From Polaromonas sp. (GTDB lineage Bacteria; Pseudomonadota; Gammaproteobacteria; Burkholderiales; Burkholderiaceae_C): 64,000 nucleotides of DNA. The first letter of the stretch is position 1, and the number at the start of each line of letters is the position of its first letter. The stretch spans positions 124,001 through 188,000 of the forward strand of contig JAAFIP010000001.1 in the NCBI GenBank assembly GCA_013297865.1, given 5' to 3'. The translations under genes were made by a program, and so were the position numbers. The notes beneath the pieces were generated by a model that saw only the letters and a program-made list of their open reading frames with translations, was not told the DNA's origin and ran no database searches. Positions 28,704 to 41,363 of this stretch are shown one piece after another.

Positions 28704-28735
28704 CAGGCGGCCAAGGCTTTAGCCCGGGCCGCCTG
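28704..28735 (-). terminator. Probable terminator of the YceI–cytochrome b561 operon
   Basis: 9-bp perfect arms (CAGGCGGCC / GGCCGCCTG) lie 30 bases beyond the stop of the last YceI gene and are followed on the minus strand by ATTGTTT. The T-run is weak. Confidence 0.6.
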
Positions 28736-28764
28736 CGTTGCGGTGGCTGCCTTGCAGCCAGCGG

Positions 28765-29343
28765 TTACTGCTTGACCGCTTCGACCTGGATCAGCAAACG
28801 GATGTTGTCAGGGATGCCGGGCAGGCCATATTTCATGTCGTATTCGCTGCGCACGATGGTGGTTTCAAAGTCGCCACCGCAGACCTCGCGCTTGAGCATG
28901 GGGTTTTGGTAGCAGCCAAAGCCAGTGGCTTTCAGCACAGCGGGCTTGGTGACGCCGCGCAGGGTCAGGTTGCCAGCAACTTCAGTCACTTTATCGCCGT
29001 CGAACTTGAAATTGGTGCTGACAAACTTGGCTTCCGGGAATTTTTCTGCAGCAAAGAAATCATCGCTTTTCAAATGACCATCAAACGGCGCGACACCGGT
29101 GTTGATCGATTTCATGTCGATCATGATTTCGGCCTTGCCGGTCTTGGCGGCTTTGTCGATGGTGATGCTGCCGGATTTTTTGTCAAAGCGCCCACGGCTG
29201 GTTGACACGCCAAAATGCTTGGCCTCCCAGGTGACGAAGGTGTGGGTGGGCTCTACCGCGTAGGTGGCGCTTTGAGCCAGCGCTACGCTGGAAAAACCTG
29301 CAAATGCTGCCAGAACAGCGATGGATTGCACAGTACGTTTCAT
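28765..29343 (-). CDS. YceI-family periplasmic lipid-binding protein
   Basis: 192 residues. A signal peptide ends SVALAQ and leads to the lipocalin-like YceI fold: YAVEPTHTFVTWEAKHFGVSTSRGRF, then DKAAKTGKAEIMIDMKSINTG and AGNLTLRGVTKPAVLK. Such proteins bind isoprenoids or long hydrophobic molecules. It has a fine AAGGAG site 7 bases before the ATG. It is the last gene of the cytochrome b561–YceI–YceI cluster. The two YceI proteins are only distantly alike, so they are not a recent duplication. Confidence 0.94.
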   Translation of the reverse strand: MKRTVQSIAVLAAFAGFSSVALAQSATYAVEPTHTFVTWEAKHFGVSTSRGRFDKKSGSITIDKAAKTGKAEIMIDMKSINTGVAPFDGHLKSDDFFAAEKFPEAKFVSTNFKFDGDKVTEVAGNLTLRGVTKPAVLKATGFGCYQNPMLKREVCGGDFETTIVRSEYDMKYGLPGIPDNIRLLIQVEAVKQ

Positions 29344-29374
29344 GGGAAATACTCCTTTTGAACAATAAAAATCT

Positions 29375-29989
29375 TCACAACTTGGCCACGCCGGTCAGCG
29401 CCAGCTTGAACTTGACCTGCACTTCGTTGGCCACGATGGACACATCATTCCAGTCTCCTTCGCCAATCTTGTAGTCCACGCGCTTGATCTGGAAAGCTCC
29501 GTCTGCGGTAGTGATGGCGTCTTTTTGGGTCAACGTCACTGGCACCACCACGCGCTGCGTGTTGCCCTTGATCGACAGCTGGCCTTCAATCTCAAATTTG
29601 TTGGCCCCCAGGGCCTTGATGCTGCTGGAGGCGAAGCTGGCTTGCGGGCGCTTGGCAGAGTCAAACCAGCCGGGCTTTTTCAGCTCGGTTTCGGTTTCTG
29701 CATTGCCCAGATCAGCGCTGAGCAGGTCAATGGTGAGCACCACTTTGCTGGTTTGCGGGCTTTTGGGGTCAAAGCTGCTCTGCACATCAAAGCGGGTGAA
29801 TTTGCCCTCCACTGGCACGCCCATTTGCCGGCTCACAAACCCCATGCTGCTTTGTGCCAGAACGACTTTTTGCGCGGGCGCTGCAGCAGGTGCTGCGGCT
29901 GCAGGGGCAGCAGGTTTGGCGGGTGTCTGCGCGCTGGCCAGCAAAGGCAAGGCCACAGCGATAGCGAGAACGTGGTGAATTTTGATCAT
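29375..29989 (-). CDS. YceI-family periplasmic protein
   Basis: 204 residues. The signal peptide MIKIHHVLAIAVALPLLASAQ is followed by an alanine/proline-rich spacer (~15–45) and the YceI domain with VLAQSSMGFVSRQMGVPVEGKFTRFDV, DLLSADLGNAETETELKKPGWFDSAKRPQASF and IEGQLSIKGNTQRVVVPVTL. It starts 9 bases after the cytochrome b561 stop. The cytochrome plus YceI arrangement is common and points to a periplasmic redox or quinone-related role, which is not proved. Confidence 0.93.
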   Translation of the reverse strand: MIKIHHVLAIAVALPLLASAQTPAKPAAPAAAAPAAAPAQKVVLAQSSMGFVSRQMGVPVEGKFTRFDVQSSFDPKSPQTSKVVLTIDLLSADLGNAETETELKKPGWFDSAKRPQASFASSSIKALGANKFEIEGQLSIKGNTQRVVVPVTLTQKDAITTADGAFQIKRVDYKIGEGDWNDVSIVANEVQVKFKLALTGVAKL

Positions 29990-29998
29990 TGGGTTATC

Positions 29999-30544
29999 TC
30001 AGGTAGAAACAGGCAACATGCGCCGCAGCACTTGGTCCTTGTCGATAAAGTGGTGTTTTAGCGCTGCGGCCACATGCACGGCCACCACCGCAGCCAGCGT
30101 GTAGGCAGCCCAGCCATGCCAGGGCTTGATCAGCTCAGCCAGCTCACGGCTGCGCGGCACCCAGTCGGGCAGCGGCAGCACGCCAAACCACACAATCGGA
30201 AAGCCTGCTGCCGAGCTGTAGGCCCAGCCCAGCAGCGGAACAGCAAAAAACAGCACATACATGGCCCCGTGCGATGCATGCGAGGCTAGGCGCTGCCATG
30301 CGGGCATGCTGGCGGGCAACGCAGGCGCAGGGTGTGACAGCCGCCACAAAAGCCGCAGCGCAGACAGCGTCAGGATGGTGATGCCAGCCCATTTGTGCCA
30401 GTTGAACAGTTTCAGCCGCTGCACCGACATGGGCAGGCCCGTCATGTACCAGCCTACGCCCAAGCTGCCCAGAATCATCAGCGCCAGCAGCCAATGCAGC
30501 AGCTTGGCGGTGCGGGTGTAGCGCTCAGATACGGTCAGGGGCAT
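29999..30544 (-). CDS. Cytochrome b561 family membrane protein
   Basis: About 181 residues with four transmembrane helices and haem-ligand histidines. They lie in LLHWLLALMILGSLGVGWY, FNWHKWAGITILTLSALRLLW, ASHGAMYVLFFAVPLLGW and AVHVAAALKHHFIDKDQVL. It fits the diheme YodB/CybB type that moves electrons across the membrane to quinone. A GTG eight codons earlier is an alternative start; neither has a good ribosome site. First gene of the YceI cluster. Confidence 0.92.
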   Translation of the reverse strand: MPLTVSERYTRTAKLLHWLLALMILGSLGVGWYMTGLPMSVQRLKLFNWHKWAGITILTLSALRLLWRLSHPAPALPASMPAWQRLASHASHGAMYVLFFAVPLLGWAYSSAAGFPIVWFGVLPLPDWVPRSRELAELIKPWHGWAAYTLAAVVAVHVAAALKHHFIDKDQVLRRMLPVST

Positions 30545-30786
30545 GGTGAGTTTTGGGGGGATGGACACGGCTCAAAAGAGCACGGATCATAAAACAAGCA
30601 ATAAATTTCGGATTCGCAAAGGGATATACCGATGCGGCATTTGCGCGCAATGCGTGCTTCGAGGCAGTCACAGCTGCAAAAGTTTCATCCCCTGGCCCGA
30701 GCCATCTATTGCCGTAGTAACTTGTTACCAGGCCATGTTTTCGGGATGCGTTGAATAACCAGGTGCGGTGCGACCACCTGGCTCGC

Positions 30787-31209
30787 TCAGTTCACCACCC
30801 CCACCTTCGTCAGCCCGGCCTTCTGCGCCATGGCCAAAAACGCGGCCACATAGGCATAGGGCGTATCTGCTGCGGGGCGCAGATGGATTTCAGGCTGCAC
30901 GGGCTGCGCTGCAGCCGCGCTGACTTTGGCATTAAGCGCGGCAATGTCGGGCACGGTATCGGCACCCCAGCGCAAAAAGCCTGCGGCATCCATCTGCAGC
31001 ACCACCACTTCAGGCACCACGGGCGACGTCTGCGCCGAAGGCAGATCGAGATTGACCGAATGCAGCTGCACCGGAATGGTGATGATAAGCATGACGATCA
31101 GCACCAGCATCACATCGATCAGAGGCGTGGTGTTCATCTCGATCATCGGGCTGGGTTCGGCCTCATTACTGCTGCGCTGAGGCGACAAGTGTTGGCTGTA
31201 GAGCTTCAT
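30787..31209 (-). CDS. exbD: ExbD/TolR-family biopolymer transport protein
   Basis: 140 residues with one N-terminal transmembrane helix carrying the essential aspartate (MNTTPLIDVMLVLIVMLIITIPV) and a periplasmic domain. With ExbB it forms the proton-driven stator of the TonB-like system. It overlaps the previous exbD by 4 bases (ATGA). A short hairpin (30759–30781: CCAGGTG / CACCTGG) follows the stop and may terminate the operon, though its T-tract is poor. Confidence 0.93.
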   Translation of the reverse strand: MKLYSQHLSPQRSSNEAEPSPMIEMNTTPLIDVMLVLIVMLIITIPVQLHSVNLDLPSAQTSPVVPEVVVLQMDAAGFLRWGADTVPDIAALNAKVSAAAAQPVQPEIHLRPAADTPYAYVAAFLAMAQKAGLTKVGVVN

Positions 31210-31658
31210 GGCTTGGTCCTGGCTTGGTCCTGCGGCACAGGCTCGGTGATCAGGCCCACTTTGGCAAAACCATAGCCTTGTGCGGTGTCGATGATCTGGC
31301 CGATGTAGGCATAGGGCGCGTTGGCGTCGGCGCGGATGTGCAGCTCGGGCTGCGGGCTGCGCGTGGCCACCTGGCTGATGTAGCCCGACAGGGCCTGCAG
31401 ATCGGGCGCAAAAGCCTCGTTGAAATAAAGGTTGCCCACGCGGTCTACGCTGATGACGATGTACTCGCCACTGGTGTCACGCTTTTGGGCTGACTCGATG
31501 GGTAGGTTGACATTGACCGTGGCGCTCACCACGGGGATGGTCAGCAGAAAAATAATGAGCAGCACCAGCATCACGTCCACCAGGGGCGTGGTGTTGATCT
31601 CGGCCATCCAGCCGTCCTCGTCTTCGCTGCCGTCGCCTGCGCTGTAGATGGCCATCAC
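31206..31658 (-). CDS. exbD: Second ExbD/TolR-family protein
   Basis: 150 residues with the helix INTTPLVDVMLVLLIIFLLTIPVVSATVNV containing the conserved aspartate, then a periplasmic domain. The two ExbD copies in this operon differ in their periplasmic parts. That implies heteromeric use or specialised partners. Overlaps both neighbours by ATGA, so expression is tightly coupled. The short acidic N-terminus (DGSEDEDGWMAE) is extra. Confidence 0.93.
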   Translation of the reverse strand: MMAIYSAGDGSEDEDGWMAEINTTPLVDVMLVLLIIFLLTIPVVSATVNVNLPIESAQKRDTSGEYIVISVDRVGNLYFNEAFAPDLQALSGYISQVATRSPQPELHIRADANAPYAYIGQIIDTAQGYGFAKVGLITEPVPQDQARTKP

Positions 31659-32488
31659 GCTTGCCTTGTAGGTTCGGTGGTTTGACTCTCTGCCGCAGAC
31701 GGGGCAGCAGGTGTGCTCAAGGGCTGGGTATCAGACAGCTTGCTGTCCACGCTCAAGGTGGTAGACAGCAGCAGGATATGCAGCTTGGCGCCAAAACTGC
31801 GCATGGATTCGAGCGCGAGCTTGTTTTTGCGCAGCAGCCAGTTGTAGCCAAACACGGCAGGCACGGCCACGGCCAGGCCAATGGCCGTCATGATCAGCGC
31901 CTCGCCCACCGGGCCTGCCACACGGTCGATTGACGCCTGGCCTGACGCACCGATCTTGACCAACGCAGAGTAAATTGCCCATACCGTGCCAAACAGCCCC
32001 ACAAAAGGCGCTGTAGAACCGATAGTGGCCAACACGGCCATGCCCTCCTGCATTCGGGTCTGCACTTTGGACAGGGCCTGCTCGATGACGCGGATGATCC
32101 AGGTGTCGTAGTCCACGCGGGGCTTGAGGGTGCCAAACTGGCGCGCGGCATCCTGGCCCGCCTCGGTCACAAAGCGCAGCGGGTTGTCGTCGCTGAGCCG
32201 GGCCGCGCTGGCCGCAAAGCTGCTGACCGGGCTGAAGGCGCTGTGCGCACTGGCGCACTGGTCCTTGAGCTTGCGCAGCTCCAGAAATTTGGCCACCAGC
32301 ACATACCAGCTGGCGATTGACATGATGGCCAGCAGCAGCAGACAGCCTTTGGCCACCCAGTCGCCCTGCGACCAGATGGCTCCCAGACCATAGGGATTGG
32401 CTGCTGCGGTGCTGGCGGCAGCGCTGAGGGTGGAGGTGGTGGTAGCAACGGTTTGGGCAGCGGCGCTGCTGATCAGTGTGAAGTTCAT
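31655..32488 (-). CDS. exbB: MotA/TolQ/ExbB proton channel protein
   Basis: 277 residues, three transmembrane helices. The first follows SQGDWVAKGCLLLLAIMSIASWYVLVAKF. The family core is VLATIGSTAPFVGLFGTVWAIYSAL and EALIMTAIGLAVAVPAVFGYNW. The N-terminus is extended with an alanine/threonine-rich stretch (residues 5–35). It sits between the TonB-like gene and the first exbD, with 4-base overlaps on both sides. Confidence 0.94.
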   Translation of the reverse strand: MNFTLISSAAAQTVATTTSTLSAAASTAAANPYGLGAIWSQGDWVAKGCLLLLAIMSIASWYVLVAKFLELRKLKDQCASAHSAFSPVSSFAASAARLSDDNPLRFVTEAGQDAARQFGTLKPRVDYDTWIIRVIEQALSKVQTRMQEGMAVLATIGSTAPFVGLFGTVWAIYSALVKIGASGQASIDRVAGPVGEALIMTAIGLAVAVPAVFGYNWLLRKNKLALESMRSFGAKLHILLLSTTLSVDSKLSDTQPLSTPAAPSAAESQTTEPTRQA

Positions 32489-34080
32489 TTTTTACACTTT
32501 TCCTCAATGATGTTTTTGATAACTGAGCCAATCGCCAGCAGCCCGCCAGCTGCGCCTTTGGGCGCGTCTTTGAGGCAATCGGGATTAGAGGCAGATTCGA
32601 TAGATTCTGCAAACGCGTCGCGCGGCTTGCGCCGCAGCTGCTCGTTGGCCATCTCTGACAGGCTGCGCTGCGGGGTGGCCAGCGGGGGGCGGTAGGGATA
32701 AGTAGGCTGCGTGCGTGGCAAGCCCAGGTTCAGCGGCGGTGCTGCGCTGCTGGCTGCGCCAGCGGGCGCAGGCAGGCCCACGCTGCCTGGCACACCCGCT
32801 ACCCCGCCCGACGGCGCGCCACTGGCCGCACCTGTGGCGGCCCCAGCGGCTGCACCACTGGCAGTGCCCGCGGCAGCACCAGGCAAGGCCGCGTTGGCAC
32901 TGCCGCTGGCGGGCGCAGACGCGGGCCGGGCCGCTGCCGTGCTGGCTGGCGCGGGCGCTGTGGCAGGTGCAGTGGCTGGGGCACTGGGGGTGGCAGCAGG
33001 TGCGCTGGGCGCAGCGGGGCCTGCTATGGCGCGGGCGGGTGGTTGTGCTGGTGCTGGTGCTGGCGGCGGCACGGGGGGTGGCGCTGGCGGTGGCGGCAGT
33101 GGTGCTGGAGGAGCTGGGGGCGGCGGTTTGGGCGCTGGCACTGGTGTCGGCGCAGGCGCAGGTGTGGGAACTGGTACTGGCGCCGGTGCTGGCGCGGGAA
33201 CTGGAGCCGGAGGCGGTGCAACGGGCGGTGGCGGTGTGGGGGCAGGAAGTGGAGCCGGCGCTGGTACGGGTGCTGGCGCTGGCGCTGGTGCTGGCGTTGG
33301 CACTGGTGCAGGCACGGGTGTGGGTGCTGGTGCTGGAGCTGGCGCGGGGACTGGGGCAGGTGTTGGTGCAGGCGCAGGAGGTGGTGGAACCGGGGGCGGG
33401 GGTGTTGGAACTGGTGGCGGCACGGGCGCTGGCGCTGGTGCGGGGCTTGGCGGTGGTGGAACCGGTGCAGGCGGTGGCGTAGGCTCTGGCTTGGGTGCTG
33501 GCACAGGTGTTGGTGCTTGAGCTGGTGCGGGTGCAGGGACGGGCACGAGCACCGGGGCTGGTGCAGGAGTCGGGGCAGGCACCGGAGCTTCAGCCAATTT
33601 GGGTTCCGCAGGTTTTTCTTCCTGCGGCTCTGGTTGCGGGGCGGGAGCAATGGGTTCTTCGCGTATGCGGATCGCGGTTTGTGGGGGCGCAATGGGTGTC
33701 TGACGCGGTACCACGCGAGCCGCCTGGCGCGCACGGGCGGGCTTGATGGGGGCCAACTGCTGGGTCACCTCCAGCGGCGTGCTTTGCTGGGCGACCATCG
33801 GTGGCAGGTTGAGCTGGGCCGCGGTCTGGCGGGCGCGGCGGGCGTTAATGCCGCGCTGGGTGTCAAGCTTCTGTGCCTTGGCGGCACTGGCGGCTGCGCT
33901 GCTGGCGGCGTCTTCGCTGCGAAAGATCTGCACCACCATGCTGCGCACCGCCTGCTGCAATGGCCAGTACAAATTAGCTATCCACAGCAGCACAATATGC
34001 GACAAAATAACTAACAACCACACCAGCGGACGCCTGCGTGTGGGCGGAAGGTCGTCGGCGCGAAACGGGTACTGGATCAC
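32485..34080 (-). CDS. TonB-like energy transducer with a very long proline/alanine tract
   Basis: 531 residues. One N-terminal helix ([21 protein letters not shown]) is followed by a region of about 330 residues made almost wholly of proline, alanine and valine (PAPAPVP-type), which should span the periplasm. The last ~90 residues are not the usual TonB C-terminal domain (no YPxxAxxxxxxG). They read [31 protein letters not shown], then DCLKDAPKG. The start codon is GTG. First gene of the exb cluster. The partner receptor is unknown, so TonB function is inference from context and architecture. Confidence 0.78.
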   Translation of the reverse strand: MIQYPFRADDLPPTRRRPLVWLLVILSHIVLLWIANLYWPLQQAVRSMVVQIFRSEDAASSAAASAAKAQKLDTQRGINARRARQTAAQLNLPPMVAQQSTPLEVTQQLAPIKPARARQAARVVPRQTPIAPPQTAIRIREEPIAPAPQPEPQEEKPAEPKLAEAPVPAPTPAPAPVLVPVPAPAPAQAPTPVPAPKPEPTPPPAPVPPPPSPAPAPAPVPPPVPTPPPPVPPPPAPAPTPAPVPAPAPAPAPTPVPAPVPTPAPAPAPAPVPAPAPLPAPTPPPPVAPPPAPVPAPAPAPVPVPTPAPAPTPVPAPKPPPPAPPAPLPPPPAPPPVPPPAPAPAQPPARAIAGPAAPSAPAATPSAPATAPATAPAPASTAAARPASAPASGSANAALPGAAAGTASGAAAGAATGAASGAPSGGVAGVPGSVGLPAPAGAASSAAPPLNLGLPRTQPTYPYRPPLATPQRSLSEMANEQLRRKPRDAFAESIESASNPDCLKDAPKGAAGGLLAIGSVIKNIIEEKCKK

Positions 34081-34184
34081 GTGGTTATGTTCTCACACCC
34101 CGTACAATCGAGGGTTTCCACGCATATTGTCCCACCGACCACGATGCCGTCTGTAACGGCTCAGAGATTCAAAGCGACCGCACT

Positions 34185-38216
<4,032 letters not shown>

Positions 38217-38234
38217 GCCAACTCAAGGCGTCAC

Positions 38235-38400
38235 CGTCAAACTTGACGTGATAAGGATATGTTTACGCCATCGACATATCGCCAATTTATGTCGATGTTT
38301 TGCTGTTTTTTCGACATGTCATACCAAATACGGTAAGAAAATCGAATTTTCTATGCATGCAGCCGAATATACGATAAGATAATTCAAATTTCTTATCACG
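38235..38400 (+). promoter_or_regulatory. Inverted-repeat-rich control region of fic
   Basis: AT-rich region before fic with several dyads: CGTCAAACTTGACG (38235–38248), CATCGACATA / TATGTCGATG (38269–38297, perfect 10-bp arms) with a further TCGACATGTC at 38311, and CGTGATAAG (38247) mirrored by CTTATCACG (38392). A TAAGAT box at 38375 could be a -10. These look like operator sites, but no regulator gene lies next to them. Confidence 0.5.
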
Positions 38401-38427
38401 TTTATTGCCACCTCACCATTGCAACCC

Positions 38428-39504
38428 ATGCTTGCATTGCACATCCCTTCATCAAGCGAACTCGACGTCAAGGCCGTTTGGCAGAGCCTGGCCGACGCAC
38501 ATCGCCATTTGGCAGAACTCAAAGGCTTATGCGAATCCTTGCCCAACCGGGGCATTTTGCTCGACACCTTGTCGATTCAAGAGGCCAAAGACAGCTCCGA
38601 GATTGAAAACATCATCACCACACACGACGAGCTTTACGCCTATGCCGACAGCAGCGCCTCCACGCCGGCAGCCAAAGAAGTACAGAACTATATCGCCGCA
38701 TTGCGCATAGGGCACCATGCTGTCAGCGACAGCGGCTTGATACGGCTCAACACCATCCTGCAGGTACAGGCCGCTGTAGAACGCAATAACGCAGGTCTGC
38801 GCAAGGTACCTGGCACCGTGTTGAAGAATCAAACAACCGGCGCGGTGGTGTATGAACCCCCACAAGATGCTGTGTTGATAGCCAAACTCATGGATGAATT
38901 AGTCACGTTTATGCACGCAGACAAGAGCGATGACGATCTTGATCCTTTGCTACGCATGGCCGTAGCGCACCATCAGTTTGAGAGCATTCACCCGTTTTAC
39001 GACGGCAATGGCCGCACTGGGCGCATATTGAATTTATTGATGCTGCAGCGGGAAGGCCTGCTAGATTTGCCAGTGCTGTATTTAAGCCGTTACATCACTT
39101 CGACCAAAAGTCAGTATTACCAGCTGCTGCAATCTACCCGTGAGACCCAGCAGTGGGTGGATTGGTGTGTTTATATGGTGAAAGGCATCGCAGTCACTGC
39201 TAAAAGTGAAATCAAGCTGGTGAAAAATCTGCGTACGCTGATACAAACAACGAAGGACAGATTGCGCACAGAAGTGCCTAAAATCTACAGCCAGGATTTA
39301 CTCAATAATCTATTTCGCTATCCCTACACCAAGATTGAACTGTTGGAGCGTGACATAGGCGTTTCGCGAATCACTGCTGGCAAGCACTTGCGTGCGCTGG
39401 CTGCAAAAGGCATCTTGGAAAAGAAGAAGGCAGGACGTCAGAACTTCTACATCAACCGCCCGCTGTTTGAGCTTTTGACGCATGTCAGCCTAGAGAGCGT
39501 TTAG
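38428..39504 (+). CDS. Fic-domain protein (class II, predicted AMPylating)
   Basis: 358 residues. Canonical Fic motif HPFYDGNGRTGR begins at H188. The inhibitory helix motif (S/T)xxxE(G/N) is seen as S56–E60–N61 within KDSSEIENII, which makes it a class II, self-inhibited enzyme. The N-terminal ~110 residues are the DUF4172-like helical domain. The C-terminal ~90 residues contain a winged-helix-like YTKIELLERDIGVSRITAGKHLRALAAKG, suggesting DNA binding, perhaps of its own promoter region. Predicted to transfer AMP to protein hydroxyls; targets unknown. Confidence 0.93.
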   Translation: MLALHIPSSSELDVKAVWQSLADAHRHLAELKGLCESLPNRGILLDTLSIQEAKDSSEIENIITTHDELYAYADSSASTPAAKEVQNYIAALRIGHHAVSDSGLIRLNTILQVQAAVERNNAGLRKVPGTVLKNQTTGAVVYEPPQDAVLIAKLMDELVTFMHADKSDDDLDPLLRMAVAHHQFESIHPFYDGNGRTGRILNLLMLQREGLLDLPVLYLSRYITSTKSQYYQLLQSTRETQQWVDWCVYMVKGIAVTAKSEIKLVKNLRTLIQTTKDRLRTEVPKIYSQDLLNNLFRYPYTKIELLERDIGVSRITAGKHLRALAAKGILEKKKAGRQNFYINRPLFELLTHVSLESV

Positions 39505-39534
39505 ATCCATTTTCCAAACTACTACCCAAGCACC

Positions 39535-40443
39535 ATGGCCACTAGCCTCCTTGCCCTCCTTGACGATATTGCCACCATTCTGGATGACGTAGCCGTCATG
39601 ACCAAAGTTGCGGCCAAGAAAACCGCTGGCGTGCTGGGCGACGACCTGGCGCTGAACGCCGAGCAGGTCTCTGGCGTGCGCGCTGAGCGCGAGCTGCCGG
39701 TGGTGTGGGCGGTGGCCAAGGGCTCGGCGGTGAACAAGCTGATTTTGGTGCCTGCAGCGCTGGCGATCAGCTACTTCATTCCGTGGCTGATCACGCCGCT
39801 GTTGATGATTGGCGGCGCCTACCTGTGCTTTGAGGGCTTTGAGAAAATTGCCCACAAGTTCCTGCACAGCCCGGCCGAAGACGCGGCCCATGAAGAAGAG
39901 ATCATGAAGGCGCTGGAGAACCCGGCGGTGGACCTGGTGGCGCTGGAGAAAGAAAAAATCAAAGGCGCGATTCGCACTGACTTTGTGCTGTCGGCAGAGA
40001 TCATTGTGATTGCGCTGGGCACGGTGGCCACTGCTACGTTTGCCAAGCAGGCCAGCGTGGTCACCGCCATTTCCGTCATCATGACAGTGGGCGTGTATGG
40101 CCTGGTCGCTGGTATTGTGAAGCTGGATGATCTGGGTCTGCATCTGCTGCAAAAAAGCAGCAAGTCGGCCCGCGCCTTTGGTCACAGCATCATGTGGTTT
40201 GCGCCCAAGCTCATGAAAACCCTGGCCATCGTGGGCACTGCCGCCATGTTCATGGTGGGTGGTGGTATTTTGGTGCACGGCTGGCCCTGGCTGCACCACG
40301 CGGTGGAAGGCCTGGTGGCCAACTGGGGCTGGGCTAAGACCATTGGCTCCACTCTCATGGACGCTGCGGCTGGCGTGCTGGCAGGCGGCATCTGCGTGGC
40401 CGTGTGGATGCTGGTGCAGAAACTGCGCCCTGCCCGTAGCTAA
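39535..40443 (+). CDS. DUF808 (YedI) family inner-membrane protein
   Basis: 302 residues. It opens MATSLLALLDDIATILDDVAVMTKVAAKKTAGVLGDDLALNA, the standard DUF808 N-terminus, followed by about seven hydrophobic segments including LILVPAALAISYFIPWLITPLLMIGG and IIVIALGTVATATFA. Function of the family is unknown. It begins 31 bases after the fic stop on the same strand. No terminator with a T-run separates it from the hydrolase gene. Confidence 0.93.
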   Translation: MATSLLALLDDIATILDDVAVMTKVAAKKTAGVLGDDLALNAEQVSGVRAERELPVVWAVAKGSAVNKLILVPAALAISYFIPWLITPLLMIGGAYLCFEGFEKIAHKFLHSPAEDAAHEEEIMKALENPAVDLVALEKEKIKGAIRTDFVLSAEIIVIALGTVATATFAKQASVVTAISVIMTVGVYGLVAGIVKLDDLGLHLLQKSSKSARAFGHSIMWFAPKLMKTLAIVGTAAMFMVGGGILVHGWPWLHHAVEGLVANWGWAKTIGSTLMDAAAGVLAGGICVAVWMLVQKLRPARS

Positions 40444-40539
40444 GGCTGTCCCGGCAGCCTTGGCGGGCTTTACGCCCGGGAAGGTTTGACTTACGATGCA
40501 AAGGCATTTCCCTGTTCCAACCTTCAAGGAGACTCAGCA

Positions 40540-41268
40540 ATGGCGACATTTGTATTGGTGCATGGTGCTTGGCATGGCGGCTGGTGTTATCGCGATACGG
40601 CACGCGCGCTGCGCGCGGCAGGGCACGATGTGTTTACCCCCACCCACACCGGCGTGGGCGAGCGGGCACATCAGAGCGCGGAAAACATCACCCTGGAGAC
40701 CCATATCCGCGATGTCTGCGGCTGCATTGAGGCCGAAGAGCTGTCCAACGTCATTCTGTGTGGTCACTCTTATGGCGGCATGGTGATCACTGGCGTGGCC
40801 GACCGCATACCCGGCAAAATCAAAGCCCTGGTCTACCTGGATGCCTTTGTGCCAGAGCATGGCCAGTCGCTCAACTCGCTGCTGCCGCTGGCGCTGGCAC
40901 CCGAGGCCTGCGAAGTGTTTTTGGGCGGCTTCAGGGGCGCGGCACTGGACAAAAACAGCGGCATGATGGCCGCCGTGCCCGCCGAGGCTTTCAACATCAA
41001 GGCCGAGAACATCCCCTGGGTCAACCGCCGCTGCGTGCCCCAGGCGTTGGCCACCTTTGAGCTGCCCGCGCTGCTCACAGGCGCAGGTGCTGCGGTGAAA
41101 AACCGCACCTACATCCTGGCTGACGGCTGGGACCCCAGCCCGTTTCGCTACTTTGCTGCCAAGGTAGAAAAGCTGCCCGGCTGGAAGCTGGTCAAAATGC
41201 CCTGCAGCCACGATGTGATGGTGGACATGCCCAAAGAGCTTGCAGCGGAATTGCTCAAGCTGGCCTGA
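40540..41268 (+). CDS. Alpha/beta hydrolase
   Basis: 242 residues. Oxyanion region VLVHGAWHGGWCY, nucleophile elbow CGHSYGG (S77), and a late histidine in CSHDVMVDMP form the expected catalytic set. The pattern of HGAWHGGW and the CSHDVMVDMPKELA end resembles the EstC/hydroxynitrile-lyase-like subgroup of plant and bacterial esterases. The AAGGAG site 8 bases before the ATG fixes the start. Natural substrate unknown. Confidence 0.9.
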   Translation: MATFVLVHGAWHGGWCYRDTARALRAAGHDVFTPTHTGVGERAHQSAENITLETHIRDVCGCIEAEELSNVILCGHSYGGMVITGVADRIPGKIKALVYLDAFVPEHGQSLNSLLPLALAPEACEVFLGGFRGAALDKNSGMMAAVPAEAFNIKAENIPWVNRRCVPQALATFELPALLTGAGAAVKNRTYILADGWDPSPFRYFAAKVEKLPGWKLVKMPCSHDVMVDMPKELAAELLKLA

Positions 41269-41363
41269 GCTTGCAAGGTCAAGGGCACGTCTGGTCGATC
41301 AAAACCAGCTGCTCAGTCAAGCTGCTTCATTAACCCGTCAATTCAGCCGCTTGCTTTATCCGC

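Noticed and set aside
32711-33520. Long glycine-rich frame on the plus strand opposite the TonB-like gene
   Set aside because: It is the reverse complement of the proline/alanine-coding tract (GGC/GCC repeats), with no start site or domain; the minus-strand gene has the membrane helix and operon overlaps.
38235-38248. ACCGTCA at 38233 as another recombination arm site
   Set aside because: It is a single heptamer within a CGTCAA/TTGACG dyad, not the 12-base-period pair, and no att-like core is near.
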